A stretch of 41,268 nucleotides of DNA from Hyphomicrobiales bacterium (GCA_003577315.1 QEVK01000028.1:1-41268), one strand, 5' to 3'; shown: positions 6,089 to 13,107, counted from the stretch's first letter. The notes: generated by a model not told the origin, from the letters alone. Translations and numbers: made by a program.

Positions 6089-6874
6089 CTAGCGAATGGC
6101 CTTGTAGCTGTGCCAGGTGCCGTGGCCGAGCACGGGGAAGGCGACGATGAGGCCGAGCAGGCCGGTCGCGACGCTGAGCGCGAACAGCGCCGCCACGATC
6201 GCGCCCCAGGCGAGCATCACGCCGAGATTGTTCCAGGTCAGCGAGATCGAGGTGCCCATGGCGGTGAAGGCGTCGGTCCGCTCCGCCAGCAGCATGGGGA
6301 TGGCGAAGGTCGAGACGGCGAAGGAGAAGGCCGCGAACAGCCCGCCGACGACGGTGCCGACGACCAGCATCCCCCAGCCTTCCGGCGTGGTGAAGAGCAT
6401 TTCGGCGACGTGGTCGAGGCCGGGGAACGGCCGCAACCCGAAGAACAGCGCGTAGATGATGACGGCCGCGCGCATCCACAGAAGCATCAGCAGGCACAGG
6501 ATCGCGCCGGTGAACAGCACCTGCGGCCCCGACGCCGCCTTGACGAAGACCATGCGCTTGAGCGACGGCCTTTCGCCCTCGGCGAGGTCGCGGCTCTTCT
6601 GGTAGAGGCCGATGGCGACCAGCGGCCCCACCACCATGAAGCCGGCCAGCGCCGGGAACAGGATGTAGTCGAGGCCGAGCGCGAACAGCGTCCACACCAC
6701 GACGACCGATACGGCGAACACGGCCAGCCCGTAGGCGAGGCTCGGCCCCGGCGTGTCGAGGAAGTCGCGCCAGCCGGCGGCGAGCCAGCCGAAGGCGGCG
6801 GAGGCGGGCAGGCCGCGCCGGCGCCGGCGGTTGAGCGGGACGGGCCTCGTCTGGGCGTTGTCGATGGTTCCCAC
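6089..6874 (-). CDS. DUF2189 integral membrane protein
   Basis: This 261-aa membrane protein has a basic N terminus (NRRRRRGLP), the DUF2189 opening AFGWLAAGWRDFLDTPGPSL, and about six hydrophobic segments. The start is a GTG at 6874, preceded by GGAGG five bases upstream. DUF2189 proteins are widespread beside cytochrome oxidase genes in alphaproteobacteria, and their role is unknown; assembly or membrane organisation has been assumed. The gene lies 11 bases after the 69-aa gene and 53 bases before ccoS, so it is part of the cbb3 transcription unit. No haem-ligand histidine pattern like that of CcoN stands out. Confidence 0.85.
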   Translation of the reverse strand: MGTIDNAQTRPVPLNRRRRRGLPASAAFGWLAAGWRDFLDTPGPSLAYGLAVFAVSVVVVWTLFALGLDYILFPALAGFMVVGPLVAIGLYQKSRDLAEGERPSLKRMVFVKAASGPQVLFTGAILCLLMLLWMRAAVIIYALFFGLRPFPGLDHVAEMLFTTPEGWGMLVVGTVVGGLFAAFSFAVSTFAIPMLLAERTDAFTAMGTSISLTWNNLGVMLAWGAIVAALFALSVATGLLGLIVAFPVLGHGTWHSYKAIR

Positions 6875-6885
6875 GGTGTCCTCCC

Positions 6886-7095
6886 TCAGCAGGCCGGGCG
6901 GGCGGCGCGGAAGCCGGCGCCATCCTGCCCCGGGGTCTTGGTGTGCGCCACGCAGTCGGGCTGCGAGACGACGGCGACATAGACCAGATGCGCGTTGGCG
7001 GCGACGAGCAGCAGCACCACCGCGGCGGCGATGCCGGTCGCGACCAGCCGCCAGTTGAGCCGGCGCGCGGGGCGGGCGGAGGCGGCGCCGCTCAT
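6886..7095 (-). CDS. Small membrane protein of the cbb3 operon (69 aa)
   Basis: This 69-aa protein has a short basic N terminus, a single membrane helix (about residues 16-42) and a short tail: VAVVSQPDCVAHTKTPGQD then FRAARPAC. Two cysteines (residues 48 and 69) should face the periplasm if the positive-inside rule holds. Its ATG at 7095 overlaps the ccoP stop by four bases, so it is translationally coupled to the oxidase subunit. I know of similar small proteins after fixP/ccoP in rhizobia, but no function. It is too short and lacks the domain to be CcoH. A maturation or fourth-subunit role is possible but unproved. Confidence 0.75.
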   Translation of the reverse strand: MSGAASARPARRLNWRLVATGIAAAVVLLLVAANAHLVYVAVVSQPDCVAHTKTPGQDGAGFRAARPAC

Positions 7096-7964
7096 CGGCC
7101 GCCCCCCAGGCCGTGGACGTAGAGCGCCAGGATCTTGAGGTCGAGCGGCTTCAGCCTGCCTTCCCAATGCGGCATGTGGCCCTGGCGGCCGCCATGGATC
7201 GAGGCGTAGACCGACTGGGCGTCGCCGCCGTAGATCCAGACGTCGTCCGTCAGGTTCGGCGCGCCGGTCTCGACCATGCCGGTGGCGTCCTCGCCGTGGC
7301 AGGAGGCGCAGTTCTCGGCGAAGATCTGCCGGCCCTCCTCGATGCGGGCGTCGCCGGCGAGCGCCTCGGGCTGCGACAGCGAGCGCACATAGGCGGCGAC
7401 GGCCCGCACTTGCTCGCGCTCCAGCACGCCGTCGCGGCCGAAGGCCATCATCTGCGACATGCGCGTCTCGTCATGGCCGGAATTGATGCCGACGCGGATG
7501 GTCTCGTGGATCGTCTCCGGCTCGCCGCCCCACAGCCACGCGCCGGCCGTCAGGTCGGGGAAGCCGCGGCTGCCCCTGCCGTCGGTGCCGTGGCACACGG
7601 CGCAATTGTCGCCGAACAGCGCATGGCCGGTCTCGCCCACGATGCGCATCAGCTCCGGGTCGGCCTGGACCCCGGCGTAGTCGAGCGCCATGACGCGGTC
7701 GGCCCAGCCGGCGCGCTCCGCCGCCGCCGTCTCGACCTGCCGCGTCACCACCTCGCGCTGGTCGAAGCCGAGCAGGCCCCTCGTATAGGTGACGCCGAGC
7801 GGCCAGGCCGGCATCAGGATCCAGTAGCCGAGCGCGAACAGCGCCGTGGTGACGAGGAAGAACAGCGCCACGCGCGGGATCGGCGTGTCCAGCTCCTCGA
7901 TGCCGTTCCATTCGTGGCCGGTCGTGGTCTGCCCGGTGACGGGATCGTGCTTTTCCAGCGCCAT
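7092..7964 (-). CDS. ccoP: cbb3 cytochrome oxidase dihaem subunit CcoP
   Basis: This 290-aa protein has a cytoplasmic N-terminal segment (HEWNGIEELDTPIPRV, typical of CcoP), one membrane helix (about 32-52) and two cytochrome c domains with haem motifs CAVCH (121-125) and CASCH (219-223). Methionine ligands are plausible at MSQMMAFG and GHMPHWEGRL. CcoP receives electrons from soluble cytochromes and passes them through CcoO to CcoN at the periplasmic face. The length is normal for the family. The gene starts 3 bases after the ccoQ stop and overlaps the next small gene by four bases. Confidence 0.96.
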   Translation of the reverse strand: MALEKHDPVTGQTTTGHEWNGIEELDTPIPRVALFFLVTTALFALGYWILMPAWPLGVTYTRGLLGFDQREVVTRQVETAAAERAGWADRVMALDYAGVQADPELMRIVGETGHALFGDNCAVCHGTDGRGSRGFPDLTAGAWLWGGEPETIHETIRVGINSGHDETRMSQMMAFGRDGVLEREQVRAVAAYVRSLSQPEALAGDARIEEGRQIFAENCASCHGEDATGMVETGAPNLTDDVWIYGGDAQSVYASIHGGRQGHMPHWEGRLKPLDLKILALYVHGLGGGR

Positions 7965-7967
7965 GGC

Positions 7968-8165
7968 TTACCTCTCCCCCGGCCCTTTGCCCGGCCCTTT
8001 GCCCGGACGGTCGTCGTCGTCGAGAATGCTCTTCTTGGCGCGGTCGAAGCGCTTGCGGTTGGAAGGCCAGAACACGTAGACCAGCACCGCGATCGAGAAG
8101 GCGATGAGATAGAACAGCCCCCAGCTCTTGGCGAAGGCGACGAAGGCGTTGTGGTCGAGCTCCAT
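7968..8165 (-). CDS. ccoQ: cbb3 oxidase small subunit CcoQ/FixQ
   Basis: This 65-aa protein has one membrane helix (LFYLIAFSIAVLVYVFW) followed by the conserved WPSNRKRFDRAKKSILDDDD. It is the CcoQ/FixQ subunit, which stabilises the oxidase complex and, in some species, mediates a response to oxygen. The ATG at 8165 lies six bases after the ccoO stop. The C-terminal tail ends with a repeated GPGK unit, produced by two tandem copies of a GC-rich 12-base sequence. This makes it slightly longer than many homologues and may be a recent slippage product. Confidence 0.9.
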   Translation of the reverse strand: MELDHNAFVAFAKSWGLFYLIAFSIAVLVYVFWPSNRKRFDRAKKSILDDDDRPGKGPGKGPGER

Positions 8166-8170
8166 GGCGC

Positions 8171-8920
8171 TCACTCGTCCTGCGTCGAGCCGGTCTCGAC
8201 CGCATCCGTGGCGTGCGCCGCATCCGTCAGCCTGCCGAGGATCTGGAGATAGGCGACCAGCGCGTCCATCTCGGTCAGCCGGCCGGGCTCGCCGTCGAAG
8301 GCGCGGATGTTGGTCTCCTCGCCGTAGCGCCCGGCGACGCCGGCGGCGAAGCCGGAATCGGGCGCGGCCTGGCCCATGGCGTCGGCGGCGGCGCTCTCGA
8401 CCATCTCGTCCGTATAGGGCACGCCGAGCCGCTGCATCGCCTTCAGGTGCCTGGGAAGGTCGTCGATGCGCAGCGTGTTGCGCTGCAGCCAGCCGTAGCG
8501 CGGCATCACCGATTCCGGCACCACGTCGCGCGGGTTGACGAGGTGGGCGACGTGCCAGGCGTCGGAATACTTGCCGCCGAGGCGGGCGAGGTCCGGGCCG
8601 GTGCGCTTGGAGCCCCACAGCATCGGCCGGTCGTATTGCGATTCCACGGCGAGCGAGTAGGGGCCGTAGCGCTCGACCTCGTCGCGCAGGGTGCGGATCA
8701 TCTGCGAGTGGCAGGCATAGCAGCCCTCGCGCGTGTAGATGTTGCGCCCGGCGAGCTCCAGCGGCGTGTAGACGCGCATGTCGGGCGCCTCCTCGACCGT
8801 CTCGTCGATGGTGAACAGCGGCGCGATCTCGACCATGCCGCCGATGGCGGATACGCCGATGATGGCGAGCACGAAGCCGATGGCGCTGCGCTCGAGCTTG
8901 CGGTGGAAGAACTCGGGCAT
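8171..8920 (-). CDS. ccoO: cbb3 cytochrome oxidase monohaem subunit CcoO
   Basis: This 249-aa protein has one N-terminal membrane anchor (about residues 12-32) and a single c-type haem motif CYACH (67-71) in REGCYACHSQMIRTLRDEVE, the CcoO/FixO signature. It also contains MLWGSKRTGPDLARLGGKYS and VVPESVMPRYGWL, where the methionine is the likely second haem ligand. It carries electrons from CcoP to the catalytic subunit. It starts three bases after the ccoN stop, as in most cbb3 operons. Length and motifs are normal. Confidence 0.96.
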   Translation of the reverse strand: MPEFFHRKLERSAIGFVLAIIGVSAIGGMVEIAPLFTIDETVEEAPDMRVYTPLELAGRNIYTREGCYACHSQMIRTLRDEVERYGPYSLAVESQYDRPMLWGSKRTGPDLARLGGKYSDAWHVAHLVNPRDVVPESVMPRYGWLQRNTLRIDDLPRHLKAMQRLGVPYTDEMVESAAADAMGQAAPDSGFAAGVAGRYGEETNIRAFDGEPGRLTEMDALVAYLQILGRLTDAAHATDAVETGSTQDE

Positions 8921-8923
8921 GGG

Positions 8924-10588
8924 CTACTCTCCCGGCTGGGCGGCGACGGCCGGCTCGTGAGGGACCGGAACGTCGGCGGCGCTGTCGCGGCGGACCCCCT
9001 CCTGGCGGGACAGGCGGATGGTCATGGCGACGTTGTAGGCGCCGACCACCGCGCCGGCGAGGAAGAACAGCCCGCCCACCGTGCGCGCGATGTAGTAGGG
9101 GTGCATGGCGACGAGGCTGTCGATGAAGGAATAGGCCAGCGTGCCGCTGTCGGTGTAGGTGCGCCACATCAGGCCCTGGATGATGCCCGAGTTCCACATC
9201 GCGAACACGTAGATGACGGTGCCGGTGAGCGCGAGCCAGAAATGGGCCTCGACCAGGCGCGGCGAATACATGGTCTTCTGCTTCCACATCCACGGCACCA
9301 GCGCGTAGATCGAGCCGAAGGTGATCATCGCCACCCAGCCGAGCGCGCCGGCATGGACGTGGCCGACGGTCCAGTCGGTGTAGTGGCTGAGCGAGTTCAC
9401 CGCGCGGATGGCCATGAACGAGCCCTCGAAGGTCGAGATGCCGTAGAACACGGCCGCCACCATCATGAAGCGCAGCGTGGCGTCGTCGCGCACCTTGTGC
9501 CAGGCGCCGTTCAGCGTCGCCAGCGCGTTGCCGGCCGACGACCACGACGGCACCAGAAGCATGATCGAGAAGGTCATGCCGAGCGTCTGCACCCATTGCG
9601 GCAGCGCCGTGTAGTGCAGGTGGTGCGAGCCCGCCCACATGTAGAAGAAGGTGATGCCCCAGAAGCTGATGATCGACAGCCGGTAGGAGAAGATCGGCCG
9701 CTCGGCGCGCTTGGGCATGTAGTAGTACATCATGCCGAGGAAGCCGGCGGTGAGGAAGAAGGCCACCGCGTTGTGGCCGTACCACCACTGCACCATGGCG
9801 TCCTGCACGCCGGAATAGAGCGGATAGCTGCGCGCGGCGGCGAACGAGATCGGCAGCGCCAGGTTGTTGACGATGTGCAGCACCGCCACCACCAGGATGA
9901 AGGCCATGTAGTACCAGTTGGCGACGTAGATGTGCGGCTCCTGCCGCCGCTGCAGCGTGCGGATGTAGATCAGGAAATAGACGACCCAGACCACGACCAG
10001 CCAGATGTCGGCATACCACTCCGGCTCGGCATATTCCTTGGACTGGGTGATGCCCATGAAGTAGCCGCTGACGGCGAGCACGCAGAACAGGTTGTAGCCG
10101 ATGATGACGAACCACGGCGAAAGCTGGTCGGGCAGCCGCGCCCGCGTCGTGCGCTGGAGCACGTGCAGCGAGGTGGCGATCAGCGCGTTGCCGCCGAAGC
10201 CGAAGATGATGCCGGTGGTGTGGACCGGGCGCAGGCGGCCGAAGCTGGCCCAGGCCTGGTCGACGAAGGTCAGCTCCGGCCAGGCCAGCAGCGCGGCCAC
10301 CCACACGCCGAAGAACATGCCGAACACCGCCCACGCCATGGTCAGCACGATGCCGAACCTGGTCGGGTCGTCGTAATAGCGCGACAGGCGCTCCTCGCCC
10401 GGCTCCGGCGCGTAGAAGCCGGCCATCACCGCCCACGCGACGCCGAGGCTGAAGAGAAGCACGATGAAGCCGTGCACGCCCATCAGGTCGCCGCGCCCGC
10501 CCGCCGCCATCGCCAGCCCGGTCAGGCCGAGCAGGGTGAGGATGACCAGCGCAAGCCGGCGTTCGGACAGCGTCAGTCCCGCTACCAT
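8924..10588 (-). CDS. ccoN: cbb3 cytochrome oxidase catalytic subunit CcoN
   Basis: This 554-aa, 12-helix protein is subunit I of the high-affinity cbb3 oxidase, reducing oxygen to water at a haem b3-CuB centre. Visible elements are the low-spin haem region RPVHTTGIIFGFGGNAL, the WYGHNAVAFFLT helix, the SHHLHYTALP copper ligands and the WTVGHVHAGALGW haem helix. The ATG at 10588 was chosen over an upstream GTG at 10603 because GGAGG lies eight bases before it. Sequence and length are normal. No Fnr/FixK box lies upstream, which is unusual for a low-oxygen oxidase. Some cbb3 enzymes also reduce NO, which would suit the neighbouring genes. Confidence 0.97.
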   Translation of the reverse strand: MVAGLTLSERRLALVILTLLGLTGLAMAAGGRGDLMGVHGFIVLLFSLGVAWAVMAGFYAPEPGEERLSRYYDDPTRFGIVLTMAWAVFGMFFGVWVAALLAWPELTFVDQAWASFGRLRPVHTTGIIFGFGGNALIATSLHVLQRTTRARLPDQLSPWFVIIGYNLFCVLAVSGYFMGITQSKEYAEPEWYADIWLVVVWVVYFLIYIRTLQRRQEPHIYVANWYYMAFILVVAVLHIVNNLALPISFAAARSYPLYSGVQDAMVQWWYGHNAVAFFLTAGFLGMMYYYMPKRAERPIFSYRLSIISFWGITFFYMWAGSHHLHYTALPQWVQTLGMTFSIMLLVPSWSSAGNALATLNGAWHKVRDDATLRFMMVAAVFYGISTFEGSFMAIRAVNSLSHYTDWTVGHVHAGALGWVAMITFGSIYALVPWMWKQKTMYSPRLVEAHFWLALTGTVIYVFAMWNSGIIQGLMWRTYTDSGTLAYSFIDSLVAMHPYYIARTVGGLFFLAGAVVGAYNVAMTIRLSRQEGVRRDSAADVPVPHEPAVAAQPGE

Positions 10589-10629
10589 GTCGCAATCCTC
10601 CACCGGCCGCCGCCGGAGACGGAGGCCGG

Positions 10630-10662
10630 GCTAAAACAGGAATTCAGGATGGATGTTTTAGC
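10630..10662. promoter_or_regulatory. Inverted repeat upstream of ccoN
   Basis: GCTAAAACA (10630-10638) and TGTTTTAGC (10654-10662) are perfect 9-base inverted arms separated by 15 bases, 41-74 bases upstream of the ccoN start and AT-rich compared with the surroundings. Next to it is a CAAGCGCTTG palindrome (10665-10674). Either could be an operator. No clear -35/-10 pair was found, and no TTGAT-N4-ATCAA box is present in the 206-base gap. Confidence 0.5.
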
Positions 10663-10794
10663 AACAAGCGCTTGCGGCCCCAACAGGAAAATACGTCGCA
10701 GCCCGGAATTTTTCCAGACGGGACCCGGCGCGGCCGGCGCCGCCCCGCCGGGCGGGCGCGCGGCGCGCCGCGATGCGCCCTCCCCTGACGCGGC

Positions 10795-11280
10795 TCAGCC
10801 GGCGGCCGCGCCGTCCTTCTCGGCGACGAGCAGCGCGATCTCGGCGCCGACGCGCATGTCGTCCTCGGCGCCGAAGCTGTGGCGGCGGATACGGCCCCGC
10901 CGGTCGATCAGCACCAGGCTCGGCGTGCCGCGAAAACCGTAGGCTTCCATGGTGCGCGGGATCGGCCCGCCGTCCGATGGCCGGTCGACGCCGATCGGGA
11001 AGGTCAGCCGGTATTCGTGGATGAAGGCGGCGAGCGAGACCGGCGTCATCGCCTCGTGATGCTCGAACACGGTGTGAAGGCCGATCACCGCCACCTCGGC
11101 CGGCGGGAACAGGGCGGCGATCTTCCTCGCCTGCGGCAGCCCGCCCTGCACGCAGCCGGGGCACAGCATCTGGAAGGCGTGCAGCGCCACGACCCTGCCG
11201 CGCAGGGCGGCGAGCGACGGCGGCGCCTCGGCGTTGAACCACTGCGCGACGTCGAGCTCGGGCGCGACGATGTCTTCCAT
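10795..11280 (-). CDS. Cytoplasmic peroxiredoxin/TlpA-like redoxin (CPGC)
   Basis: This 161-aa thioredoxin-fold protein has no signal peptide. The active-site motif is CPGC (Cys40-Cys43) in ALHAFQMLCPGCVQGGLPQA, and the cis-proline is Pro120 in GFRGTPSLVLIDRRGRI. The insertion between them (GLHTVFEHHEAMT) is typical of the AhpC/TSA-related redoxin branch. It should act as a thiol-disulfide reductase or peroxidase in the cytoplasm. It lies 70 bases after a secreted-protein gene, across a large GC hairpin, and 206 bases before ccoN. The natural substrate is unknown. It may belong to the MarR/thioredoxin module upstream rather than to the oxidase. Confidence 0.8.
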   Translation of the reverse strand: MEDIVAPELDVAQWFNAEAPPSLAALRGRVVALHAFQMLCPGCVQGGLPQARKIAALFPPAEVAVIGLHTVFEHHEAMTPVSLAAFIHEYRLTFPIGVDRPSDGGPIPRTMEAYGFRGTPSLVLIDRRGRIRRHSFGAEDDMRVGAEIALLVAEKDGAAAG

Positions 11281-11313
11281 GCCGGTCTCCCTTCGCCGGG
11301 TTCGGTGCGGCGG

Positions 11314-11346
11314 CCCCTCCCCCGCGCCGGCGGCGCGGGGGAGGGG
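11314..11346. repeat. 16-base perfect GC hairpin between the secreted-protein and redoxin genes
   Basis: CCCCTCCCCCGCGCCG (11314-11329) is followed after one base by its exact reverse complement (11331-11346). The structure starts only 4 bases beyond the stop of the upstream gene and 33 bases before the redoxin ATG. No T run follows on the minus strand. It may reduce or pause read-through, or protect the upstream transcript. Confidence 0.7.
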
Positions 11347-11350
11347 CGGT

Positions 11351-12097
11351 TCAGTCGCCGACCTTGCCGGGCAGGCTCAGATCGCCGGAGGCGACGTCGA
11401 AGACGTCGGCGACGCACAGCAGCGGCGCATGCACGTCGGCGTTGACGCGCAGGCCGGCGGTGACGCCGTCATAGCTGGCGTCCCGCGCCCCGGCGAGGCC
11501 GGCGGCGGGCACGCGCAGCTCGACCGTCTCGCCCGCAAGCGCCGGCTCGAAGCCGGGGCTGTCGATCAAAAGCGGCAGGCCGGGCCACGTCTGCGGCAGG
11601 CGCGGCTTCGCCCCTTCCGGTATGTCGACGACCTTGAGCGCGCCGGCCCCGCACGCCTCGTCCGGCCCCAGCACCACCCAGTGGCTGTGCCAGACGTCGC
11701 CGTCGTTGCCGGGGTCGCCGTCGCCGTTCTCGTCCTTGAGCGGGGTGTCGTCGAAGTCGGGATGGGCGGTCACCGTCATCGCCAGGATGCCGGCCTTCTC
11801 CTCGAAGCCGACCTCGTAGGGGTCGATGCTCGTCGGCCACACATAGGCGAACACCGCCGAGCCGGCCAGCGCGCCGACCGGCGTCGGCTTCGTCTCGCCC
11901 GCCTTGCCCGACACGGCCATGCGGAACACCACCGCATCGCCCTCGATCCCGACCCGGGCATGGACGATGTCGAAATCCGCGACCGCGGCGTTGCCGGCCT
12001 CGGCCGCGATGCCGGCGTCATGGGCATCGGCCGCGCCGGCAGCCGACAGCGCGGCAAGCAGCGCCGCCGCCACGGCGGGGCGAAGCGGCCCGGCCAT
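11351..12097 (-). CDS. Secreted protein with acidic calcium-loop-like motif, unknown function
   Basis: I do not recognise a named family for this 248-aa protein. It has a clear signal peptide (about residues 1-25, ending GAADA). The mature part starts with HDAG and is beta-rich. Residues 122-134 form an acidic loop, DENGDGDPGNDGD, like an EF-hand or dockerin calcium loop, followed at once by WHSHW (136-140), a possible metal site. Cys149 and Cys228 could form a disulfide. The ATG shares one base with the stop of the upstream thioredoxin-like gene (TGATG), so the two are coupled. An exported calcium- or transition-metal-binding protein whose thiols are serviced by its neighbour is one reading. 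Confidence 0.75.
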   Translation of the reverse strand: MAGPLRPAVAAALLAALSAAGAADAHDAGIAAEAGNAAVADFDIVHARVGIEGDAVVFRMAVSGKAGETKPTPVGALAGSAVFAYVWPTSIDPYEVGFEEKAGILAMTVTAHPDFDDTPLKDENGDGDPGNDGDVWHSHWVVLGPDEACGAGALKVVDIPEGAKPRLPQTWPGLPLLIDSPGFEPALAGETVELRVPAAGLAGARDASYDGVTAGLRVNADVHAPLLCVADVFDVASGDLSLPGKVGD

Positions 12098-12342
12098 CAC
12101 GCACCTCCCTTCAGCTCGGCGAGCGCGGCGCCGAAATTGATGTGATAGGCGCTGCCGGCCAGCACCAGCGCCGGCACCGAGGCGACGCCGGCGGCCTCGG
12201 CCTCGCCGATGCGCTGCGGCTGCTCGCCCAGATGCACGATCTCGACCGCCCATGCGGTCGGGTCGAGGGCATGGGCCAGCCGCTGCTCGGCGTCGACGCA
12301 GACCGGGCATCCGGCATGGTAGAAGGTGGCTTTCTGTGGCAT
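12097..12342 (-). CDS. Small thioredoxin-fold protein (CPVC)
   Basis: This 81-aa minimal thioredoxin/glutaredoxin-fold protein has the redox motif CPVC (Cys12-Cys15) in FYHAGCPVCVDAEQRL and a cis-proline at Pro57 in GVASVPALVLAG. It has no signal peptide and should work in the cytoplasm. A purine-rich leader with GGAG precedes the ATG at 12342, and the longer frame upstream overlaps the MarR gene and is not supported. The stop overlaps the next start by one base. A MarR regulator lies 97 bases upstream on the same strand. A partner protein or metal carrier is more likely than a general thioredoxin, given the small size and coupling. Confidence 0.82.
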   Translation of the reverse strand: MPQKATFYHAGCPVCVDAEQRLAHALDPTAWAVEIVHLGEQPQRIGEAEAAGVASVPALVLAGSAYHINFGAALAELKGGA

Positions 12343-12389
12343 GGTGTGGTGCTCCTTTCTTTTCTTTCCCGGAGAGAGGGTGAGCAAAT

Positions 12390-12434
12390 GAGCGCCCCGC
12401 CATCGCCATTGCCGTGGCATGGACCGGGGCGCTC
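12390..12434 (-). repeat. Hairpin between the MarR and thioredoxin-like genes
   Basis: GAGCGCCCC (12390-12398) and GGGGCGCTC (12426-12434) form a 9-base stem with a 27-base loop. It begins 5 bases after the MarR stop on the minus strand. ATTTGCTC follows the stem, a weak T-containing tail. It may attenuate transcription into the downstream genes. Confidence 0.45.
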
Positions 12435-12439
12435 GTCCT

Positions 12440-13072
12440 TCATGCCGGCTCGAAGGCCGAAAGCGCGGACGCCTTCTGCCGCGGGCCGGCTTCCTCGTGG
12501 TCGGCGCAGTCGAGACGCAGCGAGGCGTCGCCGAACGCGGCGTCCACGAAGGCGCAGTGATGCGGCTTTCGCGCATCGTCATGGGCATAGGGCCGGAAGA
12601 ACCGGCAGGTCAGGCACAGGCGCTGCGGCTCGATGGCGCCGGCCTGCTGAAGGGACAGGATCATCCTCGACAGGCTGCGGTGCAGCATCGCGCGCTCGGC
12701 CGGGGCAAGCGCCTCGACCGCCTGCGTCAGCGCGGCGGGCGGGCGGGCGACCTCGGCCGCGAGCCGCCGGCCGGCCGGCGTCAGGTGGATCAGCGCGGCG
12801 CGGCCGTCCCCGGGGTCGGGCCGCCGCTCGACCAGCCGCTTGCGGGAAAGCGCTGCAAGCGTGTCGCTGGCGCTGGCCTGGGTGACGCCGAGCGCCCTCG
12901 CCAGGATGCCGACCCGGCTCGGGCCCCGGCCGGCGAGCAGCGACAGGCACGCCGCCTGCGTCGGGGTGAGGCCGCGCGGCTCGGCCGCGCGCCAGCCCGC
13001 CATGCGCAGGAAGGCGCTGATGCGGTCGAGGCCGGCTGCGATCTGCTCGCTGTCCTGCGTGGCTTGCTTCAT
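12440..13072 (-). CDS. MarR-family regulator with C-terminal Cys/His domain
   Basis: This 210-aa regulator has a MarR winged helix at about residues 15-140, with recognition region RALGVTQASASDTLAALSRK and wing RRPDPGDGRAALIHLTPAG. A C-terminal extension of about 60 residues carries Cys153-x2-Cys156, His171-His172-Cys173, Cys189 and His192, a likely metal- or cluster-binding site. Ordinary MarR proteins end near residue 145, so the extension is notable. The gene heads a leftward set of redox genes and has a perfect 13-base palindrome in its own promoter, which suggests self-repression. The signal is probably a metal, thiol stress or NO acting on the cysteines. That is inference. The ATG at 13072 has no close ribosome site. 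Confidence 0.85.
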   Translation of the reverse strand: MKQATQDSEQIAAGLDRISAFLRMAGWRAAEPRGLTPTQAACLSLLAGRGPSRVGILARALGVTQASASDTLAALSRKRLVERRPDPGDGRAALIHLTPAGRRLAAEVARPPAALTQAVEALAPAERAMLHRSLSRMILSLQQAGAIEPQRLCLTCRFFRPYAHDDARKPHHCAFVDAAFGDASLRLDCADHEEAGPRQKASALSAFEPA

Positions 13073-13078
13073 GCAATA

Positions 13079-13107
13079 TTCATAGGACTCCTATCTATAT
13101 TCGTCAA
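13079..13107 (-). promoter_or_regulatory. Promoter and operator of the MarR gene
   Basis: On the minus strand TTGACG (13102-13107) and TATGAA (13079-13084) are 17 bases apart. Between and over the -10 lies the perfect palindrome ATAGGA-C-TCCTAT (13082-13094), a typical MarR-type operator position. Transcription would begin within a base or two of the ATG at 13072, so the message may be leaderless. Confidence 0.65.

Noticed and set aside
10589..10603. Upstream GTG start for ccoN adding five residues
   Set aside because: GGAGG at 10597-10601 is ideally placed for the ATG at 10588 and would lie inside the longer version.
10604..10794. Fnr/FixK anaerobox for the cbb3 operon
   Set aside because: No TTG-N8-CAA type palindrome exists in the gap; CAAGCGCTTG has the halves in the wrong orientation.
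8213..10942. A 909-codon open frame opposite ccoO and ccoN
   Set aside because: Antisense shadow of certain oxidase genes with biased composition.
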